DNA of 64,000 nucleotides from CAMBRQ01 sp945870325 (GTDB lineage Bacteria; Bacillota; Clostridia; Lachnospirales; Lachnospiraceae). How positions within the stretch are numbered: the stretch's first letter is position 1; each line of letters starts with the position of its first letter. The notes below the pieces were generated by a model that was given only the letters and a program-made list of their open reading frames with translations, did not search any database and had not been told where the DNA came from. The DNA lies in NCBI RefSeq assembly GCF_050313795.1, contig NZ_JBNPMC010000010.1, positions 28,181 to 92,180 on the forward strand, read 5' to 3'. The translations under genes and the position numbers were made by a program. This document shows positions 23,100-32,462 of the stretch, one piece after another.

Positions 23100-25139
23100 T
23101 TACTCAACCATTCCCAACACCAATGCCGAATGCCCATTCATATTCACGACCACTTCTCCATCCACGACCAGATATTCCTCATAATCCGTAGAATATCCTT
23201 CCTGGTAAGAATACAGCAGTTTCTTCATTCTGCATTTCATCGGTACTTCTGCCTTCCACACCGGAACCGTCACCTGCGTCAGTTCGCTGCGGTTATTGAT
23301 AATCACTACAAGTTTATCATCCCCAAGGAAACGTCCATACGACAGGATATTCTCATCCCAGTTCAGCATATTCAGCGATCCGGTTCGAAGCGCCGGATGT
23401 TCCTTGTGAATCCGGATCATATCTCTATGGAACGCAATCAATTCTTTATTCTCATGCCCCCAAGGATACGTACGTCTGTTGTCCGGATCTGTGAAGCCGC
23501 AGACACCTGCCTCGTCTCCATAATATACGGTAGGTGTGCCGACCCATGTCATCTGAATTACAACCGCTTCCCGCATCACTGCAACATTTACATACTCATT
23601 TGCAGCCTCAGGCCCCAAGTGGTCAACTCTTCCCACCATATGATTCGTACGGGTCAGGAAACGGGAATGATCATGGTTCGACAACTCGTTCATCGCCACC
23701 TGAAGAGACGGTGTCAGCATATTCGCCATATGATGAGAAATAGAACTTACGAAGTTATCCGCATTGCCAAGCAGTTCTTCTCTCGCTTCATCACTATGCT
23801 TCTCCATACCCGTCAAAAACCAGGTAAGCGGCTCCATGAAAGCATCGTAATTCATGACGGTATCCCACTCATCTCCCTGCAGCCACTCGCTTGGATCGCC
23901 ATAATGTTCTGCAAGAATCAGCGCATTCGGATTCGCATCCTTGACCGCCCGACGGAATTTCTTCCAGAACTGATGATTATAATCATTGCTCCTTCCAAGG
24001 TCTGCCGCTACGTCAAGTCTCCAGCCATCCACATTATATGGTGGGGATACCCATTTTCTTCCTATATATAAGATGTAATTCTCTAATTTGACCGAATCTT
24101 CATAGTTCAGTTTCGGCAGGGTATCATGCCCCCACCAGCCATCATAATTATGGTTATACGGCCAATTCTCCGGCCCTTCTTTATAGAATCGGAAATAACT
24201 TTTATACGGGCTGTCCGGGGAAATATACGCACCCGGCGCATAATCTGCCTGATTCTCGTAGACTCTCTCTCGATCCATCCACTTATTAAACGAACCGCAA
24301 TGGTTGAACACGCCATCCAGGATGATCTTCATGCCACGCCTGTGAAGTTCCTCCACAAGTTTGATGAACAACTGGTTGCTCGCCTCCAGATTCTTAATCC
24401 CTGTCGTCCTCTTCTGATATTTCGTTGCCTGACTGTTATCTGTAACTCCCGGCGCCAGGACTTCACCGCCGTCATCTACGATCACCCCATAATGAGGATC
24501 AATGTAATCATAATCCTGAATATCATACTTGTGATTCGATGGTGATACAAACAATGGATTAAAGTACAGAACTTCTACACCAAGGTCCTGCAGATAGTCT
24601 AATTTGTCAATAACTCCCTGGAGATCTCCGCCGTAGAATTCCCGTACTCCCATCGTAGCCGGATACTTATTCCAGTCGGTTACTTTCTGGCTGTAATCTC
24701 CGATATAATAATATTCATTCGTCTCAACGTCATTCGACTGATCGCCATTATAAAAACGATCCGTGTAGATCTGGTACATGACTGCACCTTTCGCCCAATC
24801 CGGCGTGGAAAAGCCCGGTACGATCACAAAATCATAGAACTCTACAATCTCTTTTGACACGCCACATCTGCTGTAATAGCAGACCTCTTCTCCACCTTGG
24901 ATCTCAAAGCAATACCGGAACGGCTCTTCATTCAGCCGCCACGTAACTTCGTAGTAATCGAATTCGCCAGTAGTGCTGACCTTCTCCATATCATATCCGC
25001 CGACAGCAGTCATCAGACGTACTCTGTCTACGTCATCCTTCGCGGTACGGAAACGCAGCCTCACAGTCTCGTTCTCCTGTGGTTCCTGCGGAATTACATA
25101 ACTCGCGGTTCCATCACAAAATAACGCTTGTTCCTTCAT
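23100..25139 (-). CDS. Glycoside hydrolase family 13 (neopullulanase/cyclomaltodextrinase-like)
   Basis: A 679-residue intracellular alpha-glucan hydrolase with no signal peptide. An N-terminal beta-sandwich (about residues 1-130) resembles the CBM34 domain of neopullulanases. The GH13 conserved regions follow: DGVFNHCG, GWRLDVAADLG (nucleophile Asp), ILAEHYGD (acid/base Glu) and LSNHDHSRFL (transition-state Asp). A C-terminal beta domain ends the protein. It should cleave alpha-1,4 and possibly alpha-1,6 links of maltodextrins, pullulan or cyclodextrins; fine specificity cannot be read. Confidence 0.9.
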   Translation of the reverse strand: MKEQALFCDGTASYVIPQEPQENETVRLRFRTAKDDVDRVRLMTAVGGYDMEKVSTTGEFDYYEVTWRLNEEPFRYCFEIQGGEEVCYYSRCGVSKEIVEFYDFVIVPGFSTPDWAKGAVMYQIYTDRFYNGDQSNDVETNEYYYIGDYSQKVTDWNKYPATMGVREFYGGDLQGVIDKLDYLQDLGVEVLYFNPLFVSPSNHKYDIQDYDYIDPHYGVIVDDGGEVLAPGVTDNSQATKYQKRTTGIKNLEASNQLFIKLVEELHRRGMKIILDGVFNHCGSFNKWMDRERVYENQADYAPGAYISPDSPYKSYFRFYKEGPENWPYNHNYDGWWGHDTLPKLNYEDSVKLENYILYIGRKWVSPPYNVDGWRLDVAADLGRSNDYNHQFWKKFRRAVKDANPNALILAEHYGDPSEWLQGDEWDTVMNYDAFMEPLTWFLTGMEKHSDEAREELLGNADNFVSSISHHMANMLTPSLQVAMNELSNHDHSRFLTRTNHMVGRVDHLGPEAANEYVNVAVMREAVVIQMTWVGTPTVYYGDEAGVCGFTDPDNRRTYPWGHENKELIAFHRDMIRIHKEHPALRTGSLNMLNWDENILSYGRFLGDDKLVVIINNRSELTQVTVPVWKAEVPMKCRMKKLLYSYQEGYSTDYEEYLVVDGEVVVNMNGHSALVLGMVE

Positions 25140-25174
25140 GCTGTTTAATCCCTCTCTAATTCATCATTTTCGTA

Positions 25175-27022
25175 TTATGCTTCAGATACTTCTCCAGTAA
25201 ACAATGATTCAAATTCTTCTCTGGATATTTTTTCTTTTTCCAACAGCAAATCTGCACACGCATGGAGCACATCATCGTATTTCCGGATAATGTGTCTCGC
25301 TCTCTCATAACAATCATCAATGATTCTCTTAACTTCCTGATCGATCACGGTAGCAACACCCTCGCCATATCCACGGGATGCATGTGCAAGATCCCGTCCA
25401 ATGAACACTTCATCATTATCATTATCGTAATTGATCAGACCAACTGCTTCAGACATACCGAACTTAGTAACCATGGATTTCGCCATGCTGGTTGCCTGCT
25501 TGATATCCTGGGAAGCGCCGGTGGTAATATCATCCAACACCTCTTCTTCCGCCACACGACCGCCAAGTGCAACCGTAATATCCTGCAGCATCTTGCCCTT
25601 CGTGTTGAACATCTCATCATTCTCCGGCAGCGGCATCGTATATCCGCCAGCCCCTCCGGTTGGAATGATCGATACACTGTAGACCGGTCCCACATCCGGA
25701 AGAACATGGAATAGAATGGCATGACCCGCCTCATGGAATGCGGTAATACGCTTCTCTTTCTCAGAGATCACGCGGCTCTTCTTCTCAGCACCGATTCCTA
25801 CCTTAACAAATGCCTTCTTAATATCTTCCTGTTTCAGATATACCCTGTCTTCTCTTGCAGCCAGAATTGCAGCCTCATTCAGCAGGTTCTCAAGATCCGC
25901 TCCTGTAAATCCCGCCGTCGTCTGCGCGATCTGTCTCAGATCAATCTCTTCACTTAATGGTTTTCCCTTCGCATGAACCTTCAGAATCTCTTCCCTGCCC
26001 TGAACGTCCGGTCTTCCGACCATAACCTTCCGGTCAAAACGTCCCGGACGCAAGATTGCCGGGTCCAGAATATCCACACGGTTCGTCGCAGCCATCACGA
26101 TGATGCCTTCATTGACACCGAAGCCATCCATCTCTACCAGCAACTGATTCAACGTCTGCTCCCTCTCATCATGACCGCCGCCCATTCCGGTTCCACGCCG
26201 TCTTGCGACAGCATCGATCTCATCAATAAATATAATACAAGGCGCATTCTTCTTCGCCTCTTCAAACAGATCTCGTACGCGGGAAGCGCCCACGCCGACG
26301 AACATCTCCACAAAGTCTGAACCTGAAATGGAGAAGAACGGAACTCCTGCCTCGCCGGCAACCGCCTTGGCAAGCAGAGTCTTACCGGTTCCCGGAGGTC
26401 CCACAAGCAGCACTCCCTTCGGAATCCTTGCACCCACCTGGATATATTTCTTCGGAGATTTTAAGAAATCCACGATCTCCTCTAATTCTTCTTTTTCTTC
26501 CTGTAAACCTGCAACCTTGGCAAATGTCACCTTCGCCTCGTTGCCCGTACTGAGTTTCGCGCGGCTTTTCCCGAAGTTCATCGCTTTCGCATTCGCTCCG
26601 CCCCCCTGCCGATTCATCATCATGAAGATGAACATCACGCCAAGAAGCATGATAATCGTAGGCAGAAGTGTTGTTGCAAACCAGTTATCCTGCGGTACAT
26701 CTGACATACTATACTCGATATCGTTCTCCTTCAGGTAGTCCTGAAGTTCGTTGACATCGGATACATACAGGCTTCTTACTTCGCCCCGCTCGTCACCCTT
26801 TCCTTTCAGTTCTATCTCTACCCTTCCGGTCGGAACATTCTTATTCTGAGTAACCGCAACTTCTTTTACATCATCACTCACGATCAGACTCTGGAATTCC
26901 TTCCAGGATAGTTCTTCTTCTCTCTGGTCAAGTTGATTCGTGAACCACAACGCCGCAAATAAGAATATTACAAATGTCAAAAGTGTGACTCCGCTTAATC
27001 CTCTAGCCCTCTTATCATTCAA
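25175..27022 (-). CDS. ftsH: ATP-dependent zinc metalloprotease FtsH
   Basis: A 615-residue membrane protease: two transmembrane helices (residues 10-30 and about 115-135), AAA domain with Walker A GPPGTGKT and Walker B IIFIDEIDAVARRRG, SRH region ATNRVDILDPAILRPGRFDR, and zinc motif HEAGH near residue 430. It degrades membrane and regulatory proteins and is needed for sporulation and stress responses in Firmicutes. Follows hpt by 16 bases in the tilS-hpt-ftsH order seen in Bacillus. Confidence 0.97.
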   Translation of the reverse strand: MNDKRARGLSGVTLLTFVIFLFAALWFTNQLDQREEELSWKEFQSLIVSDDVKEVAVTQNKNVPTGRVEIELKGKGDERGEVRSLYVSDVNELQDYLKENDIEYSMSDVPQDNWFATTLLPTIIMLLGVMFIFMMMNRQGGGANAKAMNFGKSRAKLSTGNEAKVTFAKVAGLQEEKEELEEIVDFLKSPKKYIQVGARIPKGVLLVGPPGTGKTLLAKAVAGEAGVPFFSISGSDFVEMFVGVGASRVRDLFEEAKKNAPCIIFIDEIDAVARRRGTGMGGGHDEREQTLNQLLVEMDGFGVNEGIIVMAATNRVDILDPAILRPGRFDRKVMVGRPDVQGREEILKVHAKGKPLSEEIDLRQIAQTTAGFTGADLENLLNEAAILAAREDRVYLKQEDIKKAFVKVGIGAEKKSRVISEKEKRITAFHEAGHAILFHVLPDVGPVYSVSIIPTGGAGGYTMPLPENDEMFNTKGKMLQDITVALGGRVAEEEVLDDITTGASQDIKQATSMAKSMVTKFGMSEAVGLINYDNDNDEVFIGRDLAHASRGYGEGVATVIDQEVKRIIDDCYERARHIIRKYDDVLHACADLLLEKEKISREEFESLFTGEVSEA

Positions 27023-27038
27023 TGTTTATAGCCCCTTT

Positions 27039-27566
27039 CTACTCTACACCTTCTACAACCCCGATGTATGGCAGATTCCTGTACTTTTGTGCATAGTCCA
27101 GTCCATATCCCACAACGAATTCGTCCGGGATCTCAAATCCCACATAATCTACCTTCACATCTCTGACTCTTCTGTCAGGCTTGTCAAGAAGCGTGCATAA
27201 TTTCATACTGTTCGGATGTCTCTTTGCCAGGATCTCCAACAGATAATACAGTGTTCTTCCTGAATCAATGATATCCTCTACCACAAGTACATCTTTTCCC
27301 TCCAGAGATTCATCCAGGTCTTTGGCAATCTTTACAACCCCGCTGGAAGATGTTCCGTCTCCATAACTGCTGACGCTCATGAAATCCATGGAAACCGGCA
27401 CCGTAATCCTCTTCGCCAATTCACACATAAAGAATACGCCGCCTTTTAAAACACAGATCAGATGAATCTGCTTTCCTGCATATTCTTCGCTAATCTTCTT
27501 ACCTAATTCTTCAATTCTCTTTGAAACTTCTTCTTCAGGGATCATTACCTTAACGCTCTCTGCCAT
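27039..27566 (-). CDS. hpt: Hypoxanthine phosphoribosyltransferase
   Basis: A 175-residue purine salvage enzyme. The PRPP loop is VLVVEDIIDSGRTLYYL; the substrate region includes VCVLKGGVFF-like ICVLKGGVFFMCEL and VDYVGFEIPDEFVVGYG. It makes IMP/GMP from hypoxanthine/guanine and PRPP. It overlaps the tilS 3' end by 17 bases; TilS and Hpt interact to activate ftsH in Bacillus, and here ftsH is next. Confidence 0.95.
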   Translation of the reverse strand: MAESVKVMIPEEEVSKRIEELGKKISEEYAGKQIHLICVLKGGVFFMCELAKRITVPVSMDFMSVSSYGDGTSSSGVVKIAKDLDESLEGKDVLVVEDIIDSGRTLYYLLEILAKRHPNSMKLCTLLDKPDRRVRDVKVDYVGFEIPDEFVVGYGLDYAQKYRNLPYIGVVEGVE

Positions 27567-28926
27567 CTCTTTTTCCTCCGTTAATTTTTATTTCCAGAAT
27601 TCTTCTGGTTTTATCTGTAACCTGATACTTCTGATTCTGCCTGTACCCTACGATCCACATAATATGCTGCCCATCTGCAACTAGCCATATCCTGTCTCTC
27701 TCCTTATAGGGTATCTTCTCATTGATGAAATACTGCTTAAGTTTCTGAGTTCCTCCATGCCTGTCTATCGTAATATAGTCTCCCGGCACTCTATGCCTTA
27801 TTTTAACAGTATTTCTTATTATATCATAATCAAACCATTTCGTGTAGGGGGTTTCTGGAAATATTGTCATATCCGGCGTTCTGGCAAATACCCGCATACT
27901 GGCTTCGCATTCCGCCAAAGCAGGCTGTATATTCTGCCCGGAAATTGAATTCTTACTCAGTTCAATCCCCTCATAACAGCGCACGGCTTCGATTCCGTAT
28001 GGCAGATACATCCGCCTGCCGACTTGTCTGTTAAGAAGATCTGTCAGCATTCTGGTATGGGACAGTTCAATATCTTTCCTTCGTCCCGCAACGTGGCAGA
28101 TCATCTCATGGAGTACATATGGCTGGAGCGCTGACGGGACTTTCCTGAATTCTTCTTCTACAAGAACTACCCCCTCTGTCCCGATTCCGTATCGGATACA
28201 GGCATTTGCATAACGTGCCGACTCCTGCTCGATATATTCTCCCAGCATACGCATCTGTTCCATAGTCTCTGACATATGAAGGACAGTCTGGCTATTCACC
28301 TGCTCCTCCAGATATGGAATCACATGGCTTCGAATCCGGTTTCTTGTATAATCATCCTCAAGATTCGTCTCATCCGTACAATAAGATATTCCCCGATTCT
28401 CAAGATATGATTCAATCTCTTTTCTTTTCAGGCACAGAAGCGGTCGGATAAATACACCGTCAACGGGCGCGATTCCACCCATCCCCTTCAGCCCACAGCC
28501 CCTGCATAAGTTCCAGATCAGCGTCTCTGCATTATCATTCCGGTGATGGGCGAGCGCAATCTTCGTTCCTTCGGATTCCTTAAGAACCTTGCCGAATATC
28601 ATTCGCCTGACATCTCTCCCTGCCTCTTCCAGAGTCAGCCTATTCTGTCTGGCATACGCTTTCACATCCTCGCGAAACACCTGCAATTCTATTCCCTGCT
28701 CCTTGCAGAGCCTCTCCACATATGCCGCATCCGCATCCGCAGTTTCTTCCCGGATTCCATGATGAACATGAACCGCCACAAGCGAACAGCCCACTTCCTT
28801 CTTAAGTTCAATGAGCATGAAAAGAAGGCATACCGAGTCTGCTCCTCCAGATACGCCTACTATTACTTTATCATTTTCATCCAGCATATGATATCTCTGA
28901 ATATAATCTTTTACACGCTGATACAT
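27550..28926 (-). CDS. tilS: tRNA(Ile)-lysidine synthase
   Basis: A 458-residue enzyme with the N-type PP-loop VGVSGGADSVCLL, followed by conserved VHVHHGIREETADADA and LAHHRNDNAETLIWNL, a central substrate-binding part, and a C-terminal TilS domain (KIRHRVPGDYITIDR, KLKQYFINEKIP). It modifies C34 of tRNA-Ile(CAU) to lysidine so that AUA is read as Ile; essential in most bacteria. The mobile element in this window carries a tRNA-Ile(UAU) that would not need it. Confidence 0.96.
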   Translation of the reverse strand: MYQRVKDYIQRYHMLDENDKVIVGVSGGADSVCLLFMLIELKKEVGCSLVAVHVHHGIREETADADAAYVERLCKEQGIELQVFREDVKAYARQNRLTLEEAGRDVRRMIFGKVLKESEGTKIALAHHRNDNAETLIWNLCRGCGLKGMGGIAPVDGVFIRPLLCLKRKEIESYLENRGISYCTDETNLEDDYTRNRIRSHVIPYLEEQVNSQTVLHMSETMEQMRMLGEYIEQESARYANACIRYGIGTEGVVLVEEEFRKVPSALQPYVLHEMICHVAGRRKDIELSHTRMLTDLLNRQVGRRMYLPYGIEAVRCYEGIELSKNSISGQNIQPALAECEASMRVFARTPDMTIFPETPYTKWFDYDIIRNTVKIRHRVPGDYITIDRHGGTQKLKQYFINEKIPYKERDRIWLVADGQHIMWIVGYRQNQKYQVTDKTRRILEIKINGGKRDGRER

Positions 28927-29001
28927 ATGTCGATCCTTCTTGCGTAAGTATTTCCATTCACTATAAATATATAGAAATTCCTTATAAAATGCAAGGTTTC
29001 C

Positions 29002-30405
29002 TTATAATTTCCACATTCCAATGACCAAAATCGTCATATCATCCACAGGAAGTTCCCCGGTCCATTCCAGTACCTGTCCCAGAATATAATGTGCCATCTC
29101 CTTCGGATTCACAATATCCGCCCCCTGAATAAATGTCCTCATCAGTTCGTCCTGTTCTCCGATTGGCAGCGCATCCATCACTCCGTCTGTCATCATGATC
29201 ACATAATCTCCTGATGACAGTTCCCTTCTTGCCGATTCCAGTTCAATCTCCTGCAGCACGCCCACCGGCAGCGTCGTAGAACTGATCTTCTCCACCGAAT
29301 CTTTGTGCTTGATAAATGTCGTCGATGCCCCGGCTTTCACAAACTCGCAGGTGCCGCTATACAGATCGAACAGACTTACATCCACCGTCGAAAAACGCAC
29401 CTCCTCCCTGCCAATCACCAGCGCCGTATTCATCATCTGAATCGCCGTCTTGATCGGGAATCCAGCCTCCAGAAGTTCTTCTAACATCTCCACCACCATC
29501 TTGCTTTCGCGGAATGCCTCTTCTCCCGAACCCATCCCGTCAGACAGCGCAATTCCCTTCTTGCCTCCCGGCAGATCTTTCATAAGAAAGGTATCTCCAG
29601 AGATCTTCTCGCATCCCTTTCCGATCTTCGCCACACCTTGCAGCGTATGGTATCTGGCACTTTCCACACATGCGATCGTACAATATTCTTCGCCCACGAC
29701 CGGACGCTCTCCTTGTTCAGGCATCATGACCCTTCCCATAGCATTTCCCACAAGTACCGCTACATCCTTCGTTGCCGCAAGATGCCCCTTCGCAGCTCTG
29801 ACTGTCAGATGCACCTCATATTTCCCCTGGGGAGTCATATAGAATACCGATGACAGCATCTTAAGTCCTGCTTTCTTAAGATGATTCTTCAAACGTTTTT
29901 CCAGATGCTCGTCCTCGAAGATGCCTGCATCCAGTTCGCGCGTTGTGTACTGAATCATCTTGGCAAAATGATTCAGCTGCACCGCATACCCTTCCCGATT
30001 CTGTATGATCTTGTTATTCCACATCAGAATCTTCTTGGCATTCTCAAACACCTCCAGTGTCTCTCTTAAAAACCTCGGGGCCATGATGCATCTTTTTTGA
30101 AGGCTTCTTTTCATCTCTACATTCAGTTCTGCGCCATATTCCTCCACCGTACACAGAATCTCATACAGCATCTGATAGGTGTGCACCCGGTTCTCCCCCA
30201 GACACCATGCTTTTTTCTCACAATTTCCACATACTTTATCCGTAACCTTCAGAAACATCTCCTCGATCTCTTCTTTTGAAAGCGTTCCCTTATACTCCTC
30301 CAACGTAAGAAATGTCTTCGACAAATGCATCAGAGAATCCGCGAACTTGTCCATCTGTATGACATACGGATTCAAAAACGCCTCTTTTTCCTTAACTTCT
30401 GCCAT
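29002..30405 (-). CDS. SpoIIE-like PP2C serine phosphatase lacking the membrane region
   Basis: A 467-residue protein. The C-terminal third is a SpoIIE/PPM phosphatase with metal-binding motifs IALSDGMGSGEEA, YVIMMTDGVMDAL and PVDDMTILVIG. The N-terminal part is soluble and has a CGNCEKKAWC cysteine motif as in SpoIIE region II. SpoIIE normally exceeds 800 residues and starts with about ten transmembrane helices; they are absent here, with no sign of them upstream. SpoIIE dephosphorylates SpoIIAA to activate sigma-F in the forespore. The ATG at 30405 has AAGGGGAG upstream; a TTG six codons earlier is less likely. Position between divIC and tilS matches spoIIE. Confidence 0.85.
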   Translation of the reverse strand: MAEVKEKEAFLNPYVIQMDKFADSLMHLSKTFLTLEEYKGTLSKEEIEEMFLKVTDKVCGNCEKKAWCLGENRVHTYQMLYEILCTVEEYGAELNVEMKRSLQKRCIMAPRFLRETLEVFENAKKILMWNNKIIQNREGYAVQLNHFAKMIQYTTRELDAGIFEDEHLEKRLKNHLKKAGLKMLSSVFYMTPQGKYEVHLTVRAAKGHLAATKDVAVLVGNAMGRVMMPEQGERPVVGEEYCTIACVESARYHTLQGVAKIGKGCEKISGDTFLMKDLPGGKKGIALSDGMGSGEEAFRESKMVVEMLEELLEAGFPIKTAIQMMNTALVIGREEVRFSTVDVSLFDLYSGTCEFVKAGASTTFIKHKDSVEKISSTTLPVGVLQEIELESARRELSSGDYVIMMTDGVMDALPIGEQDELMRTFIQGADIVNPKEMAHYILGQVLEWTGELPVDDMTILVIGMWKL

Positions 30406-30451
30406 TCTCTGCTCCCCTTTCAATGGTTTTCAGACATAATTCTTATTCAGA

Positions 30452-30490
30452 AAAATAAAAAGACTTTAGGAAATCCAATCTCCTAAAGCC
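30452..30490 (-). terminator. Terminator after divIC
   Basis: On the minus strand GGCTTTAGGA pairs with TCCTAAAGTC around a 9-base loop and is followed by TTTTTATTTT. It separates divIC from the spoIIE-like gene. Confidence 0.75.
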
Positions 30491-30504
30491 TTATCATCTG
30501 TTTA

Positions 30505-30828
30505 TTATTTTGCCTTGAATATGATCTCATTCTCATGTATCAGACCTAGCTTCTCTTTCGCCACATCTTCCACATACTCATCTGTCCCTACATATTCATC
30601 AAGGTCTTCAATCTCTTTCGCACGAGCCTTCTCTTCTTTAATCTGCTCTTCCAACTCCAATTCCTGCGCCTGATATACACGTTCCTTCGCCTTCAATGTC
30701 ACACTGTTCACTGATACGACTACGAACAGGAGTGCAATCACTGCACAGACCGCTAATACGCTTCTCTTATGACGCTGCATGCGCTTTTTCTGCTGTCCCT
30801 TTCGACGCTTCTGTTCCATCTTGTTCAT
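30505..30828 (-). CDS. divIC: Septum formation initiator DivIC/FtsB-like
   Basis: A 107-residue bitopic protein: basic cytoplasmic N-terminus (MEQKRRKGQQKKRMQRHKR), one transmembrane helix (about 24-44), then a coiled coil (YQAQELELEEQIKEEKARAKEIE) and the DivIC C-terminal VAKEKLGLIHENEIIF. It joins the FtsL-DivIB complex at the division septum. Position after yabQ is as in Bacillus subtilis. Confidence 0.9.
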   Translation of the reverse strand: MNKMEQKRRKGQQKKRMQRHKRSVLAVCAVIALLFVVVSVNSVTLKAKERVYQAQELELEEQIKEEKARAKEIEDLDEYVGTDEYVEDVAKEKLGLIHENEIIFKAK

Positions 30829-30913
30829 AATTATTACTCACCCTTACGCCAGCACCCCTGCCAGCAATACTCACCCATTAATAATAATATATTATCTTTT
30901 TTCGTTTTTTTTA

Positions 30914-31246
30914 TCAAGTCTTTGACGGGAATTTTTCTTTCTTATGAGCGTAGATTTTTTTGTACATTTTTTCGATTCCTCGCAAAAAAATCGTCATCAA
31001 ACCCGCGCCAAATACAACACCTAGTATAAAATACCAGCGAATGCTACCATCACTTGTATGGTAAATCTGCACAAACATATATATAGCAGCGCCAACCCAG
31101 AAAATCAGATCTTCTGCCTCTATTGCAATCAATCCATGCTTTACCACCTGACGGAAACAACTGATGCACCGATAAGCAAGACGCACAATGGCACCGGATA
31201 ATACCGCTGCCACAAATACCATCATCTCTCCTCTGATTCCCAGCAT
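30914..31246 (-). CDS. yabQ: Spore cortex protein YabQ
   Basis: A 110-residue membrane protein starting MLGIRGEMMVFVAAVLSGAI with AGGTGAT upstream; the longer frame lies inside yabP. It has three to four hydrophobic helices and a basic C-terminus (YKKIYAHKKEKFPSKT). YabQ is required for spore cortex formation. It starts 5 bases after the yabP stop, the standard yabP-yabQ pair. Confidence 0.87.
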   Translation of the reverse strand: MLGIRGEMMVFVAAVLSGAIVRLAYRCISCFRQVVKHGLIAIEAEDLIFWVGAAIYMFVQIYHTSDGSIRWYFILGVVFGAGLMTIFLRGIEKMYKKIYAHKKEKFPSKT

Positions 31247-31250
31247 ACAA

Positions 31251-31535
31251 TCACCTAAACAGTTTCGAGAACAGGTTCTCCTGTGCCTTCCCGTGACTTC
31301 CCACATCAGAATAGGCAACGCTGTCAATATTGCCGGACAGGTCTACCTCCCCTTTCTCCAGGCTCAGGCGGTTCACATGCAGATCTGTGCCTTTCACCAT
31401 CATCATCCCTTGCTCTGTCTCCAGCAGGACCTCGTTCAAATCAAAAGACAGTACATCTATTACGCCTGTTACAAGACTGGTCTTTCGGTTATTGATCACC
31501 AGTTTATGATTTTTCTGTACGGTTCTTTCTTCCAT
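31251..31535 (-). CDS. yabP: Sporulation protein YabP
   Basis: A 94-residue protein of the YabP/YqfC family: MEERTVQKNHKLVINNRK, SLVTGVIDVLSFDLNEVLLE, GMMMVKGTDLHVNRLSLEKG. These proteins act in the mother cell during spore cortex assembly (the related YqfC is needed with YqfD). A GTG three codons upstream is an alternative start. Tight pairing with yabQ supports the call. Confidence 0.9.
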   Translation of the reverse strand: MEERTVQKNHKLVINNRKTSLVTGVIDVLSFDLNEVLLETEQGMMMVKGTDLHVNRLSLEKGEVDLSGNIDSVAYSDVGSHGKAQENLFSKLFR

Positions 31536-31584
31536 GCGTCTCACAACCTTTCTTAATAATCATATGAAAGGTTGTTTCCATTTA

Positions 31585-31824
31585 TTACAAATATTTGAAC
31601 AAGTCCTTGGCTTCTTCTTTCTTTGTAGTCTCCTGGATATCCAGCACCTCGACTTTGACCGTCCTGGTTCCAAATTGAATCTCGATAATATCTCCTACTT
31701 TGACTTTCACAGAAGCCTTCGCCACATTGCCGTTCACCAGCACACGGCCGGCATCGCATGCCTCATTGGCTATAGTTCTGCGCTTAATCAGGCGGGATAC
31801 TTTTAAAAATTTGTCTAGCCTCAT
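31585..31824 (-). CDS. rqcP: S4-domain protein RqcP (YabO)
   Basis: A 79-residue S4 RNA-binding protein starting MRLDKFLKVSRLIKRRTIA, with AAGGAGGAC upstream. Residues RVLVNGNVAKASVKVKVGD complete the S4 fold. RqcP binds stalled 50S-peptidyl-tRNA complexes with RqcH and helps add alanine tails in ribosome quality control. It sits between hup and yabP as in Bacillus. Confidence 0.9.
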   Translation of the reverse strand: MRLDKFLKVSRLIKRRTIANEACDAGRVLVNGNVAKASVKVKVGDIIEIQFGTRTVKVEVLDIQETTKKEEAKDLFKYL

Positions 31825-31921
31825 AATGTCCTCCTTCATTGCTTCTTTCTTCTGTTGCCGAATCGTTGTAACATCGATCCTATAGATTGCCTTGAAGCAG
31901 CCTGTCATCCATAAAAACCGA

Positions 31922-31972
31922 AGAAATAGAGGGTGCCTCCCAAGTCCATCTTGACTCTTAAAGACACCCTCA
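31922..31972 (-). terminator. Terminator after hup
   Basis: GAGGGTGTC pairs with GGCACCCTC on the minus strand, followed by TATTTCTT; about 30 bases after the hup stop. Confidence 0.7.
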
Positions 31973-32003
31973 TGCTTATTCCATTCTATATTTGTCCGAC
32001 GAA

Positions 32004-32279
32004 TTATTCGTTAACAGCATCCTTTAATGCTTTACCAGCTTTGAATTTTGGAGCCTTGCATGCATCAATCTTCATTGTCTTGCCAGTCTGAGGATTTCTT
32101 CCTTCTCTTGCTGCTCTCTGGCTTACTTCAAAAGTACCGAAACCAACTAACTGTACCTTGTGATCTTTCTTTAACTCATCTGTTACTACATCAATAAAAG
32201 CCTTTAATGCCTTCTCGGTATCTTTCTTAGATAACTCTGCCTGGTCAGCAATTGCTGCGATTAATTCTGTTTTGTTCAT
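32004..32279 (-). CDS. hup: DNA-binding protein HU
   Basis: A 91-residue HU: MNKTELIAAIADQAELSKKD, the conserved GFGTFEVSQRAAREGRNPQTG beta-arm region (GRNPQTGK intercalating arm), and KFKAGKALKDAVN at the end. It bends and compacts DNA. It has its own strong promoter (32379-32407) and terminator. Confidence 0.97.
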   Translation of the reverse strand: MNKTELIAAIADQAELSKKDTEKALKAFIDVVTDELKKDHKVQLVGFGTFEVSQRAAREGRNPQTGKTMKIDACKAPKFKAGKALKDAVNE

Positions 32280-32378
32280 GGATAATTTCCTCCTCTTGTT
32301 TACATATAGAATCCCTTATTTTTATTCTACTTTATTAGTATAGCCTCCATGCCGGTGCATGAAACGCCTTTAGTTACA

Positions 32379-32407
32379 GTTATAACTGTTTTCCCCATAA
32401 ATGTCAA
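32379..32407 (-). promoter_or_regulatory. hup promoter
   Basis: TTGACA (32402-32407) and TATAAC (32379-32384) on the minus strand with a 17-base spacer, about 100 bases before hup. Confidence 0.75.
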
Positions 32408-32462
32408 GGTGATTTCTCAGTTTTCCCCGTAATATCAAGGTTTTTCACACTTTCTGAACATT

